A stretch of 64,000 nucleotides of DNA from Streptomyces cyaneofuscatus (GCF_000718135.1 NZ_JOEM01000008.1:1-64000); one strand, 5' to 3'. Counted from the stretch's first letter, positions 16,041 through 24,943 are shown. A program made the numbers and translations. Notes: generated by a model from the letters alone, not told the origin.

Positions 16041-16055
16041 GGCATCATAAATGCC
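16041..16055. promoter_or_regulatory. small inverted repeat GGCAT-N5-ATGCC
   Basis: A perfect 5-base inverted repeat lies three bases upstream of the DUF998 start, inside a run of GCATCA direct repeats (16034-16061). Possible operator or attenuator; weak evidence. Confidence 0.35.
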
Positions 16056-16147
16056 GCATCATTGCTTGTCGTTGACCTGGGTGCGGAGCCACGGGACCCG
16101 GGGGGGGCGGGCCCCGCTGCGTCCCGGGGCGGTGGAGAGGCCGTACG

Positions 16148-16345
16148 TCAGTCGGACGACAGAGCCACCGCCCCCACCGGGCAGGCCCGCACGGCCTCCC
16201 CCACCAGTGGATGGGTCCCGGTCGTCGACTCCCGGCCCGGGAGCACCTCGCTGAGGCCGTCGTCGTCCTGGGTGAACACGTCCGGCGCGGTCAGCGCACA
16301 CATACCGGCCCCCACACAGCGTTCCTTGTCGACCTGGACCCCCAC
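16148..16345 (-). CDS. 3Fe-4S ferredoxin (P450 partner)
   Basis: 65 residues from GTG. It has C10-x5-C16 and C55-P, the spacing of single-cluster 3Fe-4S ferredoxins of the SuaB/SoyB type that feed electrons to actinomycete P450s. The gene starts five bases after the P450 stop, so the two are cotranscribed. No ferredoxin reductase gene is nearby; one encoded elsewhere must serve. Confidence 0.88.
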   Translation of the reverse strand: MGVQVDKERCVGAGMCALTAPDVFTQDDDGLSEVLPGRESTTGTHPLVGEAVRACPVGAVALSSD

Positions 16346-16350
16346 GCCGC

Positions 16351-17601
16351 TCACCAGGCCACGGGGAGTTCGAGCAACCCCTGGATCGTGTCCCCCGGTT
16401 TGTGGAGGATCTCCTGCGCGGGCACGGCGAGCCTGAGGCCGGGCAGCCGCTCGAACAGCGTGCGCATCGCGATCTCCAGCTCGGCGCGGGCAAGGTTCTG
16501 GCCCAGGCACTGGTGGATGCCGAAGCCGAAGGCGAGATGGTGGCGGGCGGAGCGGTCCCAGTCGAGCGTGTCGGCGCCGGGGAACACCTCCGTGTCACGA
16601 TTGATGAGCGAGGTCGAGAAGACCACGCCCTCACCCTTGCGGATCGTCGCCCCGTCGACCTCCAGGTCCTCGATCGCCAGGCGCTGCAGGCCGTCGGCGA
16701 TGGACAGGAACCGCAGCAACTCCTCGACCACCACGGCGGTCGTCGTCCCGCCGGCCCGCAGCGCCGCCAGCTGTTCGGGGTGGCGCAGCAGCGTGAACGT
16801 GCCGAGCGAGATCATGTTCGCCGTCGTCTCGTGGCCTGCGATGAGCAGGATGACGGCGAACGCGACCAGCTGTTCGCGGTCGACCGGTCCGTCCGGGTGG
16901 TCCCGGTGGATCAGCTCGTCGAGGAGCCCGTCCCCGGGCTCGGACCTCTTGCGGTCGATCAGCGCGCCCAGGTACTCCTCGAGTTCGCCGCGTGCCCTGT
17001 CCACATCGCCGGCTCCCGGGCCGCGCAGGAGCCGCTGCGAGCGCTCCTCGAAGAACGCGTGGTCGGCGTACGGCACGCCGAGCAGGGCGCAGATCACCAT
17101 CGACGGCACGGGCAGGGCGAACGCGCTCACCAGCTCGGCCGGCGGCCCTTGTCGTTCCATCGCGTCGAGCAGCCGGTCCACGGTCTCCTGGATACGCGGT
17201 CGGAGCGCACCGATCCGCTTCACCGAGAAGGCCGGAATGAGCATCCTGCGCTGGGTGTTGTGCTCGGGGTCGTCGACGCCGAGCAGGGCCACCCGGCGCC
17301 GCTGGGCGTTCGCGAACCGCTGGGCGGGGATGGGGAAGTCCGGGTGGCCGCGGTCACTGGAGAGCCGCGGATCGGCCAGCAGCCGGCGGGCCAGGGCGTG
17401 TCCGGTGACCGCCCACACCGTGCGTCCGTCGAAGAGGGTGACCCGGCTCAGCGGGCGCTCCCGGCGGAGCGGTGCGTAGCCGGCGGGCGGGTGGTACGGG
17501 CACCCCCGGTCCTGGGGGAAGGACGTGGCGGGGGCCGGGGCGGTGGCCAGGGCGTGGGGGTCGAGGTCCTGGCGGGCCGGGTCCGTGGTGGATTCCGTCA
17601 T
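16351..17601 (-). CDS. cytochrome P450 (CYP105-like)
   Basis: 416 residues. I-helix motif AGHETT near 255, ExxR (EELLR) near 290, and the haem-binding loop FGFGIHQCLG with Cys365. N-terminal CPYHPPAGYAPLR and LLGVDDPEHNTQRRMLIPAFSVKR are typical of the CYP105 family, which hydroxylates varied xenobiotics and secondary metabolites in Streptomyces. It is paired with the ferredoxin downstream. There is no biosynthetic cluster next to it, so a detoxification or broad-substrate role is as likely as a tailoring role. The family assignment is by motif only. Confidence 0.92.
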   Translation of the reverse strand: MTESTTDPARQDLDPHALATAPAPATSFPQDRGCPYHPPAGYAPLRRERPLSRVTLFDGRTVWAVTGHALARRLLADPRLSSDRGHPDFPIPAQRFANAQRRRVALLGVDDPEHNTQRRMLIPAFSVKRIGALRPRIQETVDRLLDAMERQGPPAELVSAFALPVPSMVICALLGVPYADHAFFEERSQRLLRGPGAGDVDRARGELEEYLGALIDRKRSEPGDGLLDELIHRDHPDGPVDREQLVAFAVILLIAGHETTANMISLGTFTLLRHPEQLAALRAGGTTTAVVVEELLRFLSIADGLQRLAIEDLEVDGATIRKGEGVVFSTSLINRDTEVFPGADTLDWDRSARHHLAFGFGIHQCLGQNLARAELEIAMRTLFERLPGLRLAVPAQEILHKPGDTIQGLLELPVAW

Positions 17602-17990
17602 GGGATCGGGTCGCCTCGCAGTGCTCGGTCGTGCGCGCGGAGCCGGTCGTTCCGCGCCTCCCGACCATTGGATGCCCTAGGCACCTATCTGGTCGACGGG
17701 TAGACCGGCCAGCTCACCGGTGCCGTGGATCTGGCCGGTGCCATTCGTACGCGTTCGAACCGCATCGCATCGGCTCAGCTCCGAAGGGGCGCCCGGTCCG
17801 CGCCGGGCGTGACCACCGGGCCGCCGACGGCTTGAACCGGACGGGAGGGCGGGGCCTGAATCATGCCGTACGCCGACGGCGCGTCCTCGCGCGGCCTGGA
17901 GAGCCCGCTCATGACGTCACCGGCGGCCACAGGCCCGTGGGTGAGACCCGTGTTGCGCCGGGGGCAGGGCCGCCACGTACGGTACGGCAG
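17602..17990. other. intergenic region upstream of P450 and ThpR genes
   Basis: About 390 bases, divergent, with no convincing gene. It contains a perfect 9-base inverted repeat, ACCGGCCAG at 17704-17712 and CTGGCCGGT at 17731-17739, about 100 bases upstream of the P450 start: a possible operator. Confidence 0.45.
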
Positions 17991-18611
17991 GTGAACGAAC
18001 CGCCCGAAGCCGCTGCCGAGCCCGCTGTGGACGAGCGTGAGCCGGCCACGACGATCCGCGTGTTCCTGGCACTCGCCCCGCCCGACGACGCCAAGGACGA
18101 ACTGGCGCGGGCGCTGGGTCCGGCCTACGAGGAGTACCCGCGCCTGCGCTGGAACCGGATCGAGGACTGGCACATCACCCTCGCGTTCCTCGGCGAGCTC
18201 CCGCTCACCACCGTCCCGCTCCTGATGCCCCCGCTCGCCGGGCTCACCGCCCACCGCCGGCCCCTGCGGCTGGCGCTGCACGGCGGTGGGCACTTCGACG
18301 AGCGGGTCCTGTGGAGCGGGATCGAGGGGGACCTCGAAGGGCTGCACCGGCTGGCCACCGATGTACGCGACGTCGTCAAGGCCTGCGGCGTGCCCTTCCC
18401 GGACCGGCCGCTGCGGCCCCATCTCACGCTGGCCCGCTCCCGCCGGGGCGACCACCGCGCCGCGGTGGAGGTCGCCGCGGGACTCGCCGCGTTCTCCGGC
18501 CGCGCGTGGGAGGCCGAACGGCTCCATCTGGTCGGCAGCAACTTCGGCCGTGGCCCGGGGCCGATCCGCTACCGCGACATCGAGGCCTGGAGTTTCGGTC
18601 ACGAATCCTGA
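17991..18611 (+). CDS. thpR: RNA 2',3'-cyclic phosphodiesterase (2'-5' RNA ligase-like)
   Basis: 206 residues from GTG. It has the two HxTx motifs of the 2H phosphoesterase superfamily: HITLAFLGE (about residue 58) and HLTLAR (about residue 143), plus RVFLALAPPDDAKDEL at the start of the domain. An extra acidic stretch of about 20 residues precedes the conserved domain, so a slightly later start is possible. The enzyme opens 2',3'-cyclic phosphates on RNA ends. It is not obviously linked to its neighbours. Confidence 0.88.
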   Translation: MNEPPEAAAEPAVDEREPATTIRVFLALAPPDDAKDELARALGPAYEEYPRLRWNRIEDWHITLAFLGELPLTTVPLLMPPLAGLTAHRRPLRLALHGGGHFDERVLWSGIEGDLEGLHRLATDVRDVVKACGVPFPDRPLRPHLTLARSRRGDHRAAVEVAAGLAAFSGRAWEAERLHLVGSNFGRGPGPIRYRDIEAWSFGHES

Positions 18612-18883
18612 CCTATGGCCGGCGCAGTGACCCATGCGGTCGGTGTGGTGCGATCGGTGGGCGGTGCTATCGGGGGGCGGCGGGGCGATCAATGCCGTAC
18701 GTCGCCAACGCGGCGCCGCGCGGCACGAGTCGGGGCCGCGTGTCGCCGCGCCGCAAGCGCACCCGGGCCGGTATATGTATGCGAGCACTCGCAAAAGGAT
18801 CATGGTTGTGGCGAGTGCCCACGCCGATCGCCGGGTGCGTCCGTCACCACCCGCGGTGCACGGCCGCACCCAAGGAGAGAGAC

Positions 18884-19744
18884 ATGCGCTACGGAAGCGC
18901 GCTGCGCGAGCAGATCCGCACGCCGGGAACGACCCCGCTCGTCGGCATCTACGACATGTACTCGGCATCGGTCGCCGCCCGGCACTACGACGGCTTCTTC
19001 GTCTCCGGTTTCGGCTTCGCCGCCTCCCACTACGGGCTGCCGGACATCGGTTTCATCGCGTGGCCGGACATGGTGGCGTTCGTCGAGCGGCTCCGGCTCG
19101 CCTTCCCCGCCCACCATCTGCTGGTCGACATCGACGACGGTTACGTGGACCCGGAGGTCGCCTGCCATGTGGTGCAGCGGCTGGAGCGGACCGGGGCCTC
19201 CGGCGTCATCCTGGAGGACCAGCAGCGGCCGCGCCGGTGCGGCCACGCGGACGGCAAGAGGGTGCTGCCGCTGGCCGAGTACCTGGAGAAGCTGAACCTC
19301 GTCCTGGAGAGCCGGCGGGACCTGGTGGTCGTGGCCCGCACCGACGCCACCGAGGAGGAGGACATCCTGCGCCGCGCCCAGGCGCTCGCGGAGACCGATG
19401 CCGATGTGGTGCTGGTCGACGGGGTGCGGGATGTCGAGTGGATCCGCCGCATCCGCAAGGTCATCGACGACAAGCCCCTGCTCTTCAACCAGATCGCGGG
19501 CGGCAGGTCGCCGAGGCTCTCGCTCTCCGAACTCACCGATCTCGAATGCCAGGTGGCCATCTACAGCACGCCCTGCCTGTTCGCCGCGCACGCCGCCATC
19601 GACACCGCGCTCAGCGAGCTGAAGGAGGCCGACGGGCGGCTCCCGGAGTTCTCGCCCGGTACGTCGGTCGGGGTGCGGGCCTCGACCGCCCTGCTGGAGA
19701 AGAACATCAGCCGGCACCACTCCTCCGGACTCCGGACCGTCTGA
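18884..19744 (+). CDS. isocitrate lyase / PEP mutase superfamily enzyme
   Basis: 286 residues, start supported by AAGGAGAGAG. It shows the alpha/beta-barrel motifs of the superfamily: DIDDGYVDPE (metal-binding aspartates), EDQQRPRRCGH with the RCGH lyase loop, VVARTDA, and LLFNQIAGG. The CGH loop points to a methylisocitrate-lyase or oxaloacetate-decarboxylase-like activity rather than a true PEP mutase, which would carry an EDK-x5-NS motif. No phosphonate genes lie nearby. It stands alone; the 272-base upstream gap holds a small dyad TGCGAGCACTCGCA at 18780-18793. Confidence 0.82.
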   Translation: MRYGSALREQIRTPGTTPLVGIYDMYSASVAARHYDGFFVSGFGFAASHYGLPDIGFIAWPDMVAFVERLRLAFPAHHLLVDIDDGYVDPEVACHVVQRLERTGASGVILEDQQRPRRCGHADGKRVLPLAEYLEKLNLVLESRRDLVVVARTDATEEEDILRRAQALAETDADVVLVDGVRDVEWIRRIRKVIDDKPLLFNQIAGGRSPRLSLSELTDLECQVAIYSTPCLFAAHAAIDTALSELKEADGRLPEFSPGTSVGVRASTALLEKNISRHHSSGLRTV

Positions 19745-19753
19745 CACGGGACG

Positions 19754-20590
19754 TCAGCGCGTGTGCGACACGGCCAGTTCGAAGAGATACCGCTTGGTGA
19801 CCCTGCCTCCGTACCGCCCCTCGATCAGGGCCTCGACGCAGCCCAGCAGCCCGTTCCTGGCTGCCTCCGGAAGCGCCCGGTGGCCGGAGAAGGTCCGCAG
19901 CAGCTCCAGGTAGCCGGACGTGGTGAAGGTGAGGTCCTGCTCGTGGCGGCGCAGGACCGTGGGGCCGAACCGGCCGCTGCGCGCCACCTCCCGTACGTGG
20001 TCCGACGGGTCGACGTCGGCCGCCGCGGGAGGCCGCAGCCCGGGTGGGGTCTGCGGGTCGAAGCGCTCGTAGCAGCGCTGGACCTCGGCGAAGAACTCCT
20101 CGGTGCCGCCCCTCACATGCTGCCCCCGCACCACGGCGAGCGCCCCGCCCGGCCGCAGCGCGTCGGCGGCCCTCGTCACGCGCACCGTCGGGTCGATCCA
20201 GTGGAACGCGGTCGCCGAGACCACCACGTCGTACGGTTCCGGGGGCAGCGGCCAGCTCTCGAACGGGGCCGTCACCACCTCCACGCCCGTGGCACCGGCC
20301 AGGTTGCGGCGGGCGATCGCGGCCATGTGGGGTCCGGCCTCGACAGCGGTGATCCGGCAGCCCCGTGCGGCCAGGGGCACCGTCGCCTGACCGGTCCCGC
20401 AGCCCACCTCCAGGACGCGGCTGCCGGGGCGGGCGCCGGCGAGCTCGGCGAGGTCGTCGTACAGCGCGGGCGGATATCCGGGCCTGGCCCGGTCGTACAG
20501 CTCCGCGTCCTCGTCGAAGATACGGGCCAGGCGCGCCCGCCGGGGCTCGTCGGGGCTGTCGTCGCGTCGGGCGTCCACGGCCCGGGTCAT
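19754..20590 (-). CDS. class I SAM-dependent methyltransferase
   Basis: 278 residues. Rossmann motif I VLEVGCGTGQATVPLA near 60-75, motif II acidic residue in ITAVEAGPHM, and SATAFHWIDP, as in UbiE/trans-aconitate methyltransferase-like enzymes. It overlaps the upstream gene by ATGA (20587-20590), so both are translated together. The substrate is unknown. Confidence 0.87.
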   Translation of the reverse strand: MTRAVDARRDDSPDEPRRARLARIFDEDAELYDRARPGYPPALYDDLAELAGARPGSRVLEVGCGTGQATVPLAARGCRITAVEAGPHMAAIARRNLAGATGVEVVTAPFESWPLPPEPYDVVVSATAFHWIDPTVRVTRAADALRPGGALAVVRGQHVRGGTEEFFAEVQRCYERFDPQTPPGLRPPAAADVDPSDHVREVARSGRFGPTVLRRHEQDLTFTTSGYLELLRTFSGHRALPEAARNGLLGCVEALIEGRYGGRVTKRYLFELAVSHTR

Positions 20591-21213
20591 GCGGATTCCC
20601 GCGGTGCGGGCCGGGCGTGCGTCAGGAGGAACTCGGTCGCCCGGGCGATGGCCTCGGCCGGCGTGCCGTGAACGGCCTCGGACTCCTCCTCCTGCCGGTT
20701 GGCCGCCGTGGCGGTGTACCTCCAGGCGTCCACGCCCGGGTCATGGTGGATGACGGCGGAGCCACCCGCGTACCGGAGCGGTACGGACTCGCCGGCCGAC
20801 CTCTTGACGACCGCGTGCGGCCACTTGAGGCGGGCGGACTGCCGCTTGATACCACCCCAGGCCGCGCCCAGCTGGGAGTAGCTGGCTCCGCTGCGGCCCG
20901 CCGCGGTGGCCGCGCTCTCGGCCAGCCGGTCGACGGAGCGCTTGGCTTCGTACAGGGCCCGGAGCGTGGCCAGTTGGACGTCGGGGGCGGCCTTGAGCGC
21001 GGCGTCGAACGGCTCGCCGGCGGTGCGGTAGGCGAGCGCACGCGTCGAGATCCGCTCGGCCAGCGCGCGGACCGCGTCGAGCACCTTCTCGTCCATGGCG
21101 AACGAGTCGTCGTCGCCGGGCTCGCTCCAGGCGGGCTCCACGGGTGTCATGACGGCGTTCCAGAAGTTCTCGTCGTGGCGGGCCGGCGTGGGGACGGCTC
21201 TCGTTTCATCCAT
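20587..21213 (-). CDS. conserved hypothetical protein
   Basis: 208 residues, soluble. I do not recognise a named family. A region near 105-150 (AGRSGASYSQLGAAWGGIKRQSARLKWP) looks like an HTH preceded by a helical segment with long charged helices; the C-terminal 50 residues resemble a small alpha-beta domain. It has no clear ribosome site: a TAAAGT -10-like hexamer lies only about 12 bases upstream of the ATG, which suggests a leaderless transcript. Two TGTCACA repeats lie upstream. It is cotranscribed with the methyltransferase. Confidence 0.65.
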   Translation of the reverse strand: MDETRAVPTPARHDENFWNAVMTPVEPAWSEPGDDDSFAMDEKVLDAVRALAERISTRALAYRTAGEPFDAALKAAPDVQLATLRALYEAKRSVDRLAESAATAAGRSGASYSQLGAAWGGIKRQSARLKWPHAVVKRSAGESVPLRYAGGSAVIHHDPGVDAWRYTATAANRQEEESEAVHGTPAEAIARATEFLLTHARPAPRESA

Positions 21214-21227
21214 GCGACAACTTTAGC

Positions 21228-21263
21228 TGTCACAAGCGCTGAGCGACAGGAATAATTGTCACA
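21228..21263. promoter_or_regulatory. TGTCACA direct repeats
   Basis: TGTCACA occurs at 21228-21234 and 21257-21263; the second is also part of a dyad GACA-N8-TGTC (21245-21260). They sit at the promoter of the hypothetical gene and just outside the ohrR 3' end. Candidate operator. Confidence 0.35.
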
Positions 21264-21271
21264 CTGGGCGG

Positions 21272-21760
21272 TCATCGAGCGTCGGCGGCTTCCGTCAGGG
21301 CCGCGGTGAGGCGGCCGAGCACCTCTTGCAGTCCGAGCACCTCCTCCACGGACAGACCCGTCGCGGCGAGCACCCCCCGAGGGACGGACAGCGCGGATTC
21401 ACGCAGCCGCGCACCCTCACCGGTGAGCTCGATGACGACGGATCGCTCGTCCTCACGGCTGCGCTCACGCCGGACAAGCCCCGCCGCCTCCAGCCGCTTC
21501 AGCAGGGGTGAGAGGGTCCCGGAATCCAGCCGGAGGCGCTCCCCGATGGCCTTGACCGGCCGGGGGCCCTCCTCCCACAGGACCAGCATGACCAGGTACT
21601 GGGGGTAGGTGAGGCCGAGATCCTTGAGCGCCTGCCGGTAGAAGCCACCGAACGCCCGCGACGCGGCGTGCAGCGAGAAGCAGACCTGATGGTCCAGTCG
21701 CAGCAGCTCCTCGTCGGGGACGGCGGGTAGGTCGGGCGAGGCGTTCGGAGCAGGCGTCAT
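21272..21760 (-). CDS. ohrR: OhrR-type MarR regulator (organic peroxide sensor)
   Basis: 162 residues. The N-terminal LRLDHQVCFSLHAASRAF carries the conserved sensor cysteine (C27) of OhrR proteins. The winged HTH follows (LTYPQYLVMLVLWEEGPRPVKAIGERLRLDSGTLSPLLKRLE). It is divergent from ohr with a palindrome between them. Oxidation of the cysteine by organic hydroperoxides releases the repressor (family knowledge). Confidence 0.92.
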   Translation of the reverse strand: MTPAPNASPDLPAVPDEELLRLDHQVCFSLHAASRAFGGFYRQALKDLGLTYPQYLVMLVLWEEGPRPVKAIGERLRLDSGTLSPLLKRLEAAGLVRRERSREDERSVVIELTGEGARLRESALSVPRGVLAATGLSVEEVLGLQEVLGRLTAALTEAADAR

Positions 21761-21787
21761 GGAACCAGCGTACCGCCGACCACGCTA

Positions 21788-21807
21788 TTGAGTTGTGCAC
21801 AACTTAA
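21788..21807. promoter_or_regulatory. OhrR operator palindrome
   Basis: TTGAGTTGTGCACAACTTAA is a near-perfect palindrome (core GTTGTGCACAAC is perfect) in the ohrR-ohr intergenic region, with the expected position and sequence type for OhrR. Confidence 0.82.
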
Positions 21808-21874
21808 TGATGTGCAATCTTTGTGTTCGTGGCCGCGGCGATCCGTTCGCGGCACCGACAAGGAGGGTCACCCC

Positions 21875-22285
21875 ATGGACGCGCTGTACACCGCCGCCGC
21901 AACCGCCAACGGCCGCGAGGGCCGTGCCGTGAGCTCGGACGGCCAGATCGACCTGCCGCTCGCCCTGCCCCCGGCCCTCGGCGGCAACGGCAAGGGCACC
22001 AACCCCGAGCAGCTCTTCGCGGCCGGGTACGCGGCTTGCTTCGCCAGCGCGATGGCCGCCGTCTCCCGCGAGATGAAGCTCGACACGAAGGACGTCTCCG
22101 TGACCGCCGAGGTCTCCATCGGCAAGGACGGCGGCGGCTTCGGTCTCGCGGTCGTCATGCGCGTGGAGCTGCCGGACTCCCTCACCGGAGAGGTCGGCCG
22201 GCAGCTGGTCGAGGCCACCCACGCCTACTGCCCCTACTCCAAGGCGACCCGGGGGAACATCGACGTCGAGCTGGTCATCGAGTAA
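21875..22285 (+). CDS. ohr: organic hydroperoxide resistance protein Ohr
   Basis: 136 residues, start ATG behind AAGGAGG. Both catalytic cysteines are present: C55 in GYAACFASAM and C119 in AYCPYSK. It reduces organic hydroperoxides with thiols in the cytoplasm as an OsmC-fold homodimer. It forms the standard divergent ohrR/ohr pair. Confidence 0.95.
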   Translation: MDALYTAAATANGREGRAVSSDGQIDLPLALPPALGGNGKGTNPEQLFAAGYAACFASAMAAVSREMKLDTKDVSVTAEVSIGKDGGGFGLAVVMRVELPDSLTGEVGRQLVEATHAYCPYSKATRGNIDVELVIE

Positions 22286-22295
22286 TCCCCAATTC

Positions 22296-22348
22296 AGACG
22301 GTCAGGCGGTCAGGCGGTTCAGACCGTCAGGCGGTTCAGGCGGTGAGG
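22296..22348. repeat. short tandem repeats between convergent genes
   Basis: The motif CGGTCAGG or CGGTTCAGG is repeated about five times, and GACGGTC/GACCGTC form an inverted pair. The block spans the end of the convergent hydrolase gene, giving part of its last codons. It may act as a terminator. Confidence 0.5.
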
Positions 22349-23862
22349 CGGGCCAGTACCGTCTTCACCGCCCGGCGTACGGCGTCGCGTGCCTCGTCCG
22401 TCCGGTCAAGGGTTTCGAAGCCGTGCCGCCCCTCCGGTACGTCGACCACCTCGACGTCGGCCCCGCAGCGCCTCGCCGCGGTCAGGAACTCCTCCACGGT
22501 CGCGGCGATCTCGGCCATCTCACGGCCCGCCCGGACCAGCACGATCGGGAGCTTCCCCGCCCGGGCGACCGCCCGCACCGGGTGAAAACGGGCATCCGCC
22601 ACCCCCCAGCTCGGCAGCGGGGCCAGGATCGGGTAGTTGGCGGCCAGGCAGCGCAGCCAGGCCGGGGGCGCGGCCAGCCAGTTGGCGGTGAGGGGGCCGC
22701 CGCCCGAGAAGAACCACAGGGCGATCCGGTCCGCGTCGACCCGGGGGTCGGCCCGCACCCGTTCCACCGCGGCGGCCACGTCCTCGGCGGCCCGCTCGTA
22801 GTCGGTGAAGGCGTGCAGCCGGTGGTCCACCGTCGCGGCTGCGGCTCCGTGCCCGGCGACGTACCGGGCGTACCCCGTCAGGGTCGGCCAGTCCCGGGGC
22901 GTCGGCCGTGCCCCGGCGGGTACGGGGCCGCCGTGGACGAACACCACGGCCGGGTGCGGCCCCGGCCCCTCGGGCAGGTACAGGTCGGTGTTCCCGGTCC
23001 GTTCGCGGGGGCGTTCGGGTACATCGAGGAGGAACGGCCGCAGATGCGGGGGCGGTTCGGCGGCGTCGGCGGGCTTCAGCCGGTGGCCCCGGCCGGCCGC
23101 CGCCTCGGTCAGGACCTCGGCCAGCTCGGCGGGGCAGGACAGCATCGGCCAGTGGCCCGTGGGCAGTTCGAAGAAGGTCACCCGGGGGTCGGCGAGGGCC
23201 TGGATCGCGGGTTCGCCGAGGTCCACCATCAGCTGGACGAGCTCGATGCCCGGCCCGTTGCCGGTGCACAGCACCCCGGTCACGGGGACCGCCGCCACGG
23301 CGCCGGTGAGCCGTAGCGGCTGGAGGAGTGTGCCCAGGGGCTGCGGTGCCGCGAGGGCGGTGAGCCCGTCGAGGGCCGCCTCGGAGAGCCCGGCGGTGCT
23401 CCCCCAGCGGGACCAGGCGTCGCGGGCGGGCGGCGGCAGTTCACCGGCCTGCCCTTCACCTACCCCTCCTCCGCCTTCGGTGAGTTCCTCGCGCAGGCGC
23501 TGGTCGGGCAGCGCGGCCAGGGCCGGGACGCCGTCCCGGGGCATCCCGGAGTCCAGGTTGACGATCCGGGCGACCGACCGCGCCCGCCGGTCCGCCGCGC
23601 CCAGCGCCGGGTGGATGCCGTAGTCGTGGCCGACGAGCACGATGTCGCCGCCGCTCTCCACCGCCACCGAGTCGATCACCGCGAGCACATCCGCGACATG
23701 CGTCTCCAGGTCGACGGCTTCGCCGGGAGCGACGGGGCGCCCGCCGAGCCCGGTGAGGGCCACCGTATGCACCTCGGCGCCCTCCGCCGTCAGTCGCGCG
23801 GCTGTGTCCCGCCATACGAACGGGCCGGTGAACGCCCCCGCCACCAGGATGAATACGGTCAT
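22336..23862 (-). CDS. tandem alpha/beta-hydrolase fusion protein
   Basis: 508 residues with two hydrolase domains in one chain. Domain 1 (about 1-265) is of the same type as the hydrolase at 56355-57059 (FILVAGAFTGPFVWRD, TGHWPM near its end), but the nucleophile elbow reads G-H-D80-Y-G instead of G-H-S-Y-A, so aspartate replaces serine. Domain 2 (about 295-508) is a dienelactone-hydrolase/esterase-like domain with HPAVVFVHGGP as oxyanion loop, FFSGGG as the elbow and H in EGRHGF. Start supported by GAGGAGG. It is divergent from a MerR gene. An Asp nucleophile is known in epoxide hydrolases and dehalogenases; the substrate here is unknown. Confidence 0.82.
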   Translation of the reverse strand: MTVFILVAGAFTGPFVWRDTAARLTAEGAEVHTVALTGLGGRPVAPGEAVDLETHVADVLAVIDSVAVESGGDIVLVGHDYGIHPALGAADRRARSVARIVNLDSGMPRDGVPALAALPDQRLREELTEGGGGVGEGQAGELPPPARDAWSRWGSTAGLSEAALDGLTALAAPQPLGTLLQPLRLTGAVAAVPVTGVLCTGNGPGIELVQLMVDLGEPAIQALADPRVTFFELPTGHWPMLSCPAELAEVLTEAAAGRGHRLKPADAAEPPPHLRPFLLDVPERPRERTGNTDLYLPEGPGPHPAVVFVHGGPVPAGARPTPRDWPTLTGYARYVAGHGAAAATVDHRLHAFTDYERAAEDVAAAVERVRADPRVDADRIALWFFSGGGPLTANWLAAPPAWLRCLAANYPILAPLPSWGVADARFHPVRAVARAGKLPIVLVRAGREMAEIAATVEEFLTAARRCGADVEVVDVPEGRHGFETLDRTDEARDAVRRAVKTVLARLTA

Positions 23863-23931
23863 GGTTCCTCCTCGTCACACGCTCCTGCGCGCACCGGCCC
23901 GGTTCTCCGCCAGCGCTCGCCGGTACCGTAG

Positions 23932-23953
23932 GAACTCCTCTTGGGGGAGGTTC
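23932..23953. promoter_or_regulatory. imperfect dyad in the hydrolase/MerR promoter region
   Basis: GAACTCCTC and GGAGGTTC form an imperfect inverted repeat around TTGGG. It overlaps the MerR ribosome site. MerR proteins bind such dyads in the promoter spacer. The match is modest. Confidence 0.35.
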
Positions 23954-23955
23954 AA

Positions 23956-24936
23956 GTGTTCTCGTCGCCCGACGGTCTGTGCACGATCGGTGAGCTGGCC
24001 GAACTCGCGGGCGTCAGCGTCAAGACCGTCCGCTTCTACTCGGACGGCGGGCTGCTGCCGGAGGCGTCCCGCAGTGCGGGCGGGCACCGCAGGTACGCCC
24101 CGGAGGCCGTGGAGCGGCTGGCCCTGATCCGCTCGCTGCGCGGTCTCGGCCTGCCGGTCGCCGACGTGCGCCGCGTCCTGGACGAGCAGGACGCCGGGGA
24201 CGCGGCCGATGTGCTGGAGGCGGCGGTCGACGGCCGGCTGCGCGTACTCGGCTCCGAGCTCAAGGCCCTGCGCTGGCGGGAGACAGCGCTCCAGCTCGTA
24301 CGGGACTGCCCGCCGGAGGAGCGGCCCGCCCGGCTGCGCCTGGTCGGCGCGGTGGCCGCTCCGCCGAGCACCGCCGCACTGGTCCGGTTCTGGCGCGCGT
24401 GGCTGCCCGCCCGGATGCCGGCGCGGGCCGTCGGGGCGTTCCTGGAGGTGGCGGTACCGCAGCCGCCCGACGACCCCCGGCCGGAGCAGGTGCTCGCCTT
24501 CGCCCGGCTGTACGCCTTCGTGACCCGGCCGTGCGGAGGGAGCGGCAGCGGCAGCGGCCCGTGCCAGCCCAGAGCGCACAGCGCTGCCGGGGCCCGTGAG
24601 TCGGCCGTGCTGTACGCGGGGCTGGCGACGGCGTACGACCTGGCGGGCGGGGAGATGCGGCGGGGCGCGGAGCCCCGCCCGGGTGAAGCCCTGGACGGGT
24701 TCGTGGACGCGTACGCGAGCACGTACGGCACCCGTGACACTCCAGGATTCCGCCGTCGGCTCGCCGGTCAGCTCGCGGCCGATCCGCGCATCGACCGGTA
24801 CTGGGAGCTGACGGGCGAGGTGCTCGGCGCTCCAAGCAGCCACCCGGAGCCGACGCCGGGGACGGCCCATGACTGGCTCCTGGAGGCGCTGGACAACCAA
24901 CTGTCGACGGGTGCGGGCGGGCGCGCGAGGCGGTGA
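23956..24936 (+). CDS. MerR-family regulator
   Basis: 326 residues from GTG at 23956 (GGGGGAGG five bases upstream; a TTG at 23941 is possible). The MerR HTH is clear: CTIGELAELAGVSVKTVRFYSDGGLLPEASRSAGGHRRYAPEAVERL in the first 60 residues, followed by the dimerisation helix and a long C-terminal domain of about 200 residues, larger than in metal-sensing MerR proteins. That suggests an organic ligand. A GSGSGSG linker lies near residue 198. It is divergent from the double hydrolase gene, its likely target. Confidence 0.87.
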   Translation: MFSSPDGLCTIGELAELAGVSVKTVRFYSDGGLLPEASRSAGGHRRYAPEAVERLALIRSLRGLGLPVADVRRVLDEQDAGDAADVLEAAVDGRLRVLGSELKALRWRETALQLVRDCPPEERPARLRLVGAVAAPPSTAALVRFWRAWLPARMPARAVGAFLEVAVPQPPDDPRPEQVLAFARLYAFVTRPCGGSGSGSGPCQPRAHSAAGARESAVLYAGLATAYDLAGGEMRRGAEPRPGEALDGFVDAYASTYGTRDTPGFRRRLAGQLAADPRIDRYWELTGEVLGAPSSHPEPTPGTAHDWLLEALDNQLSTGAGGRARR

Positions 24937-24943
24937 CCAGCGC

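Noticed and set aside
18884..19744. Phosphonate biosynthesis (PEP mutase)
   Set aside because: The loop is of the lyase CGH type, and no phosphonopyruvate decarboxylase or transaminase genes are near.
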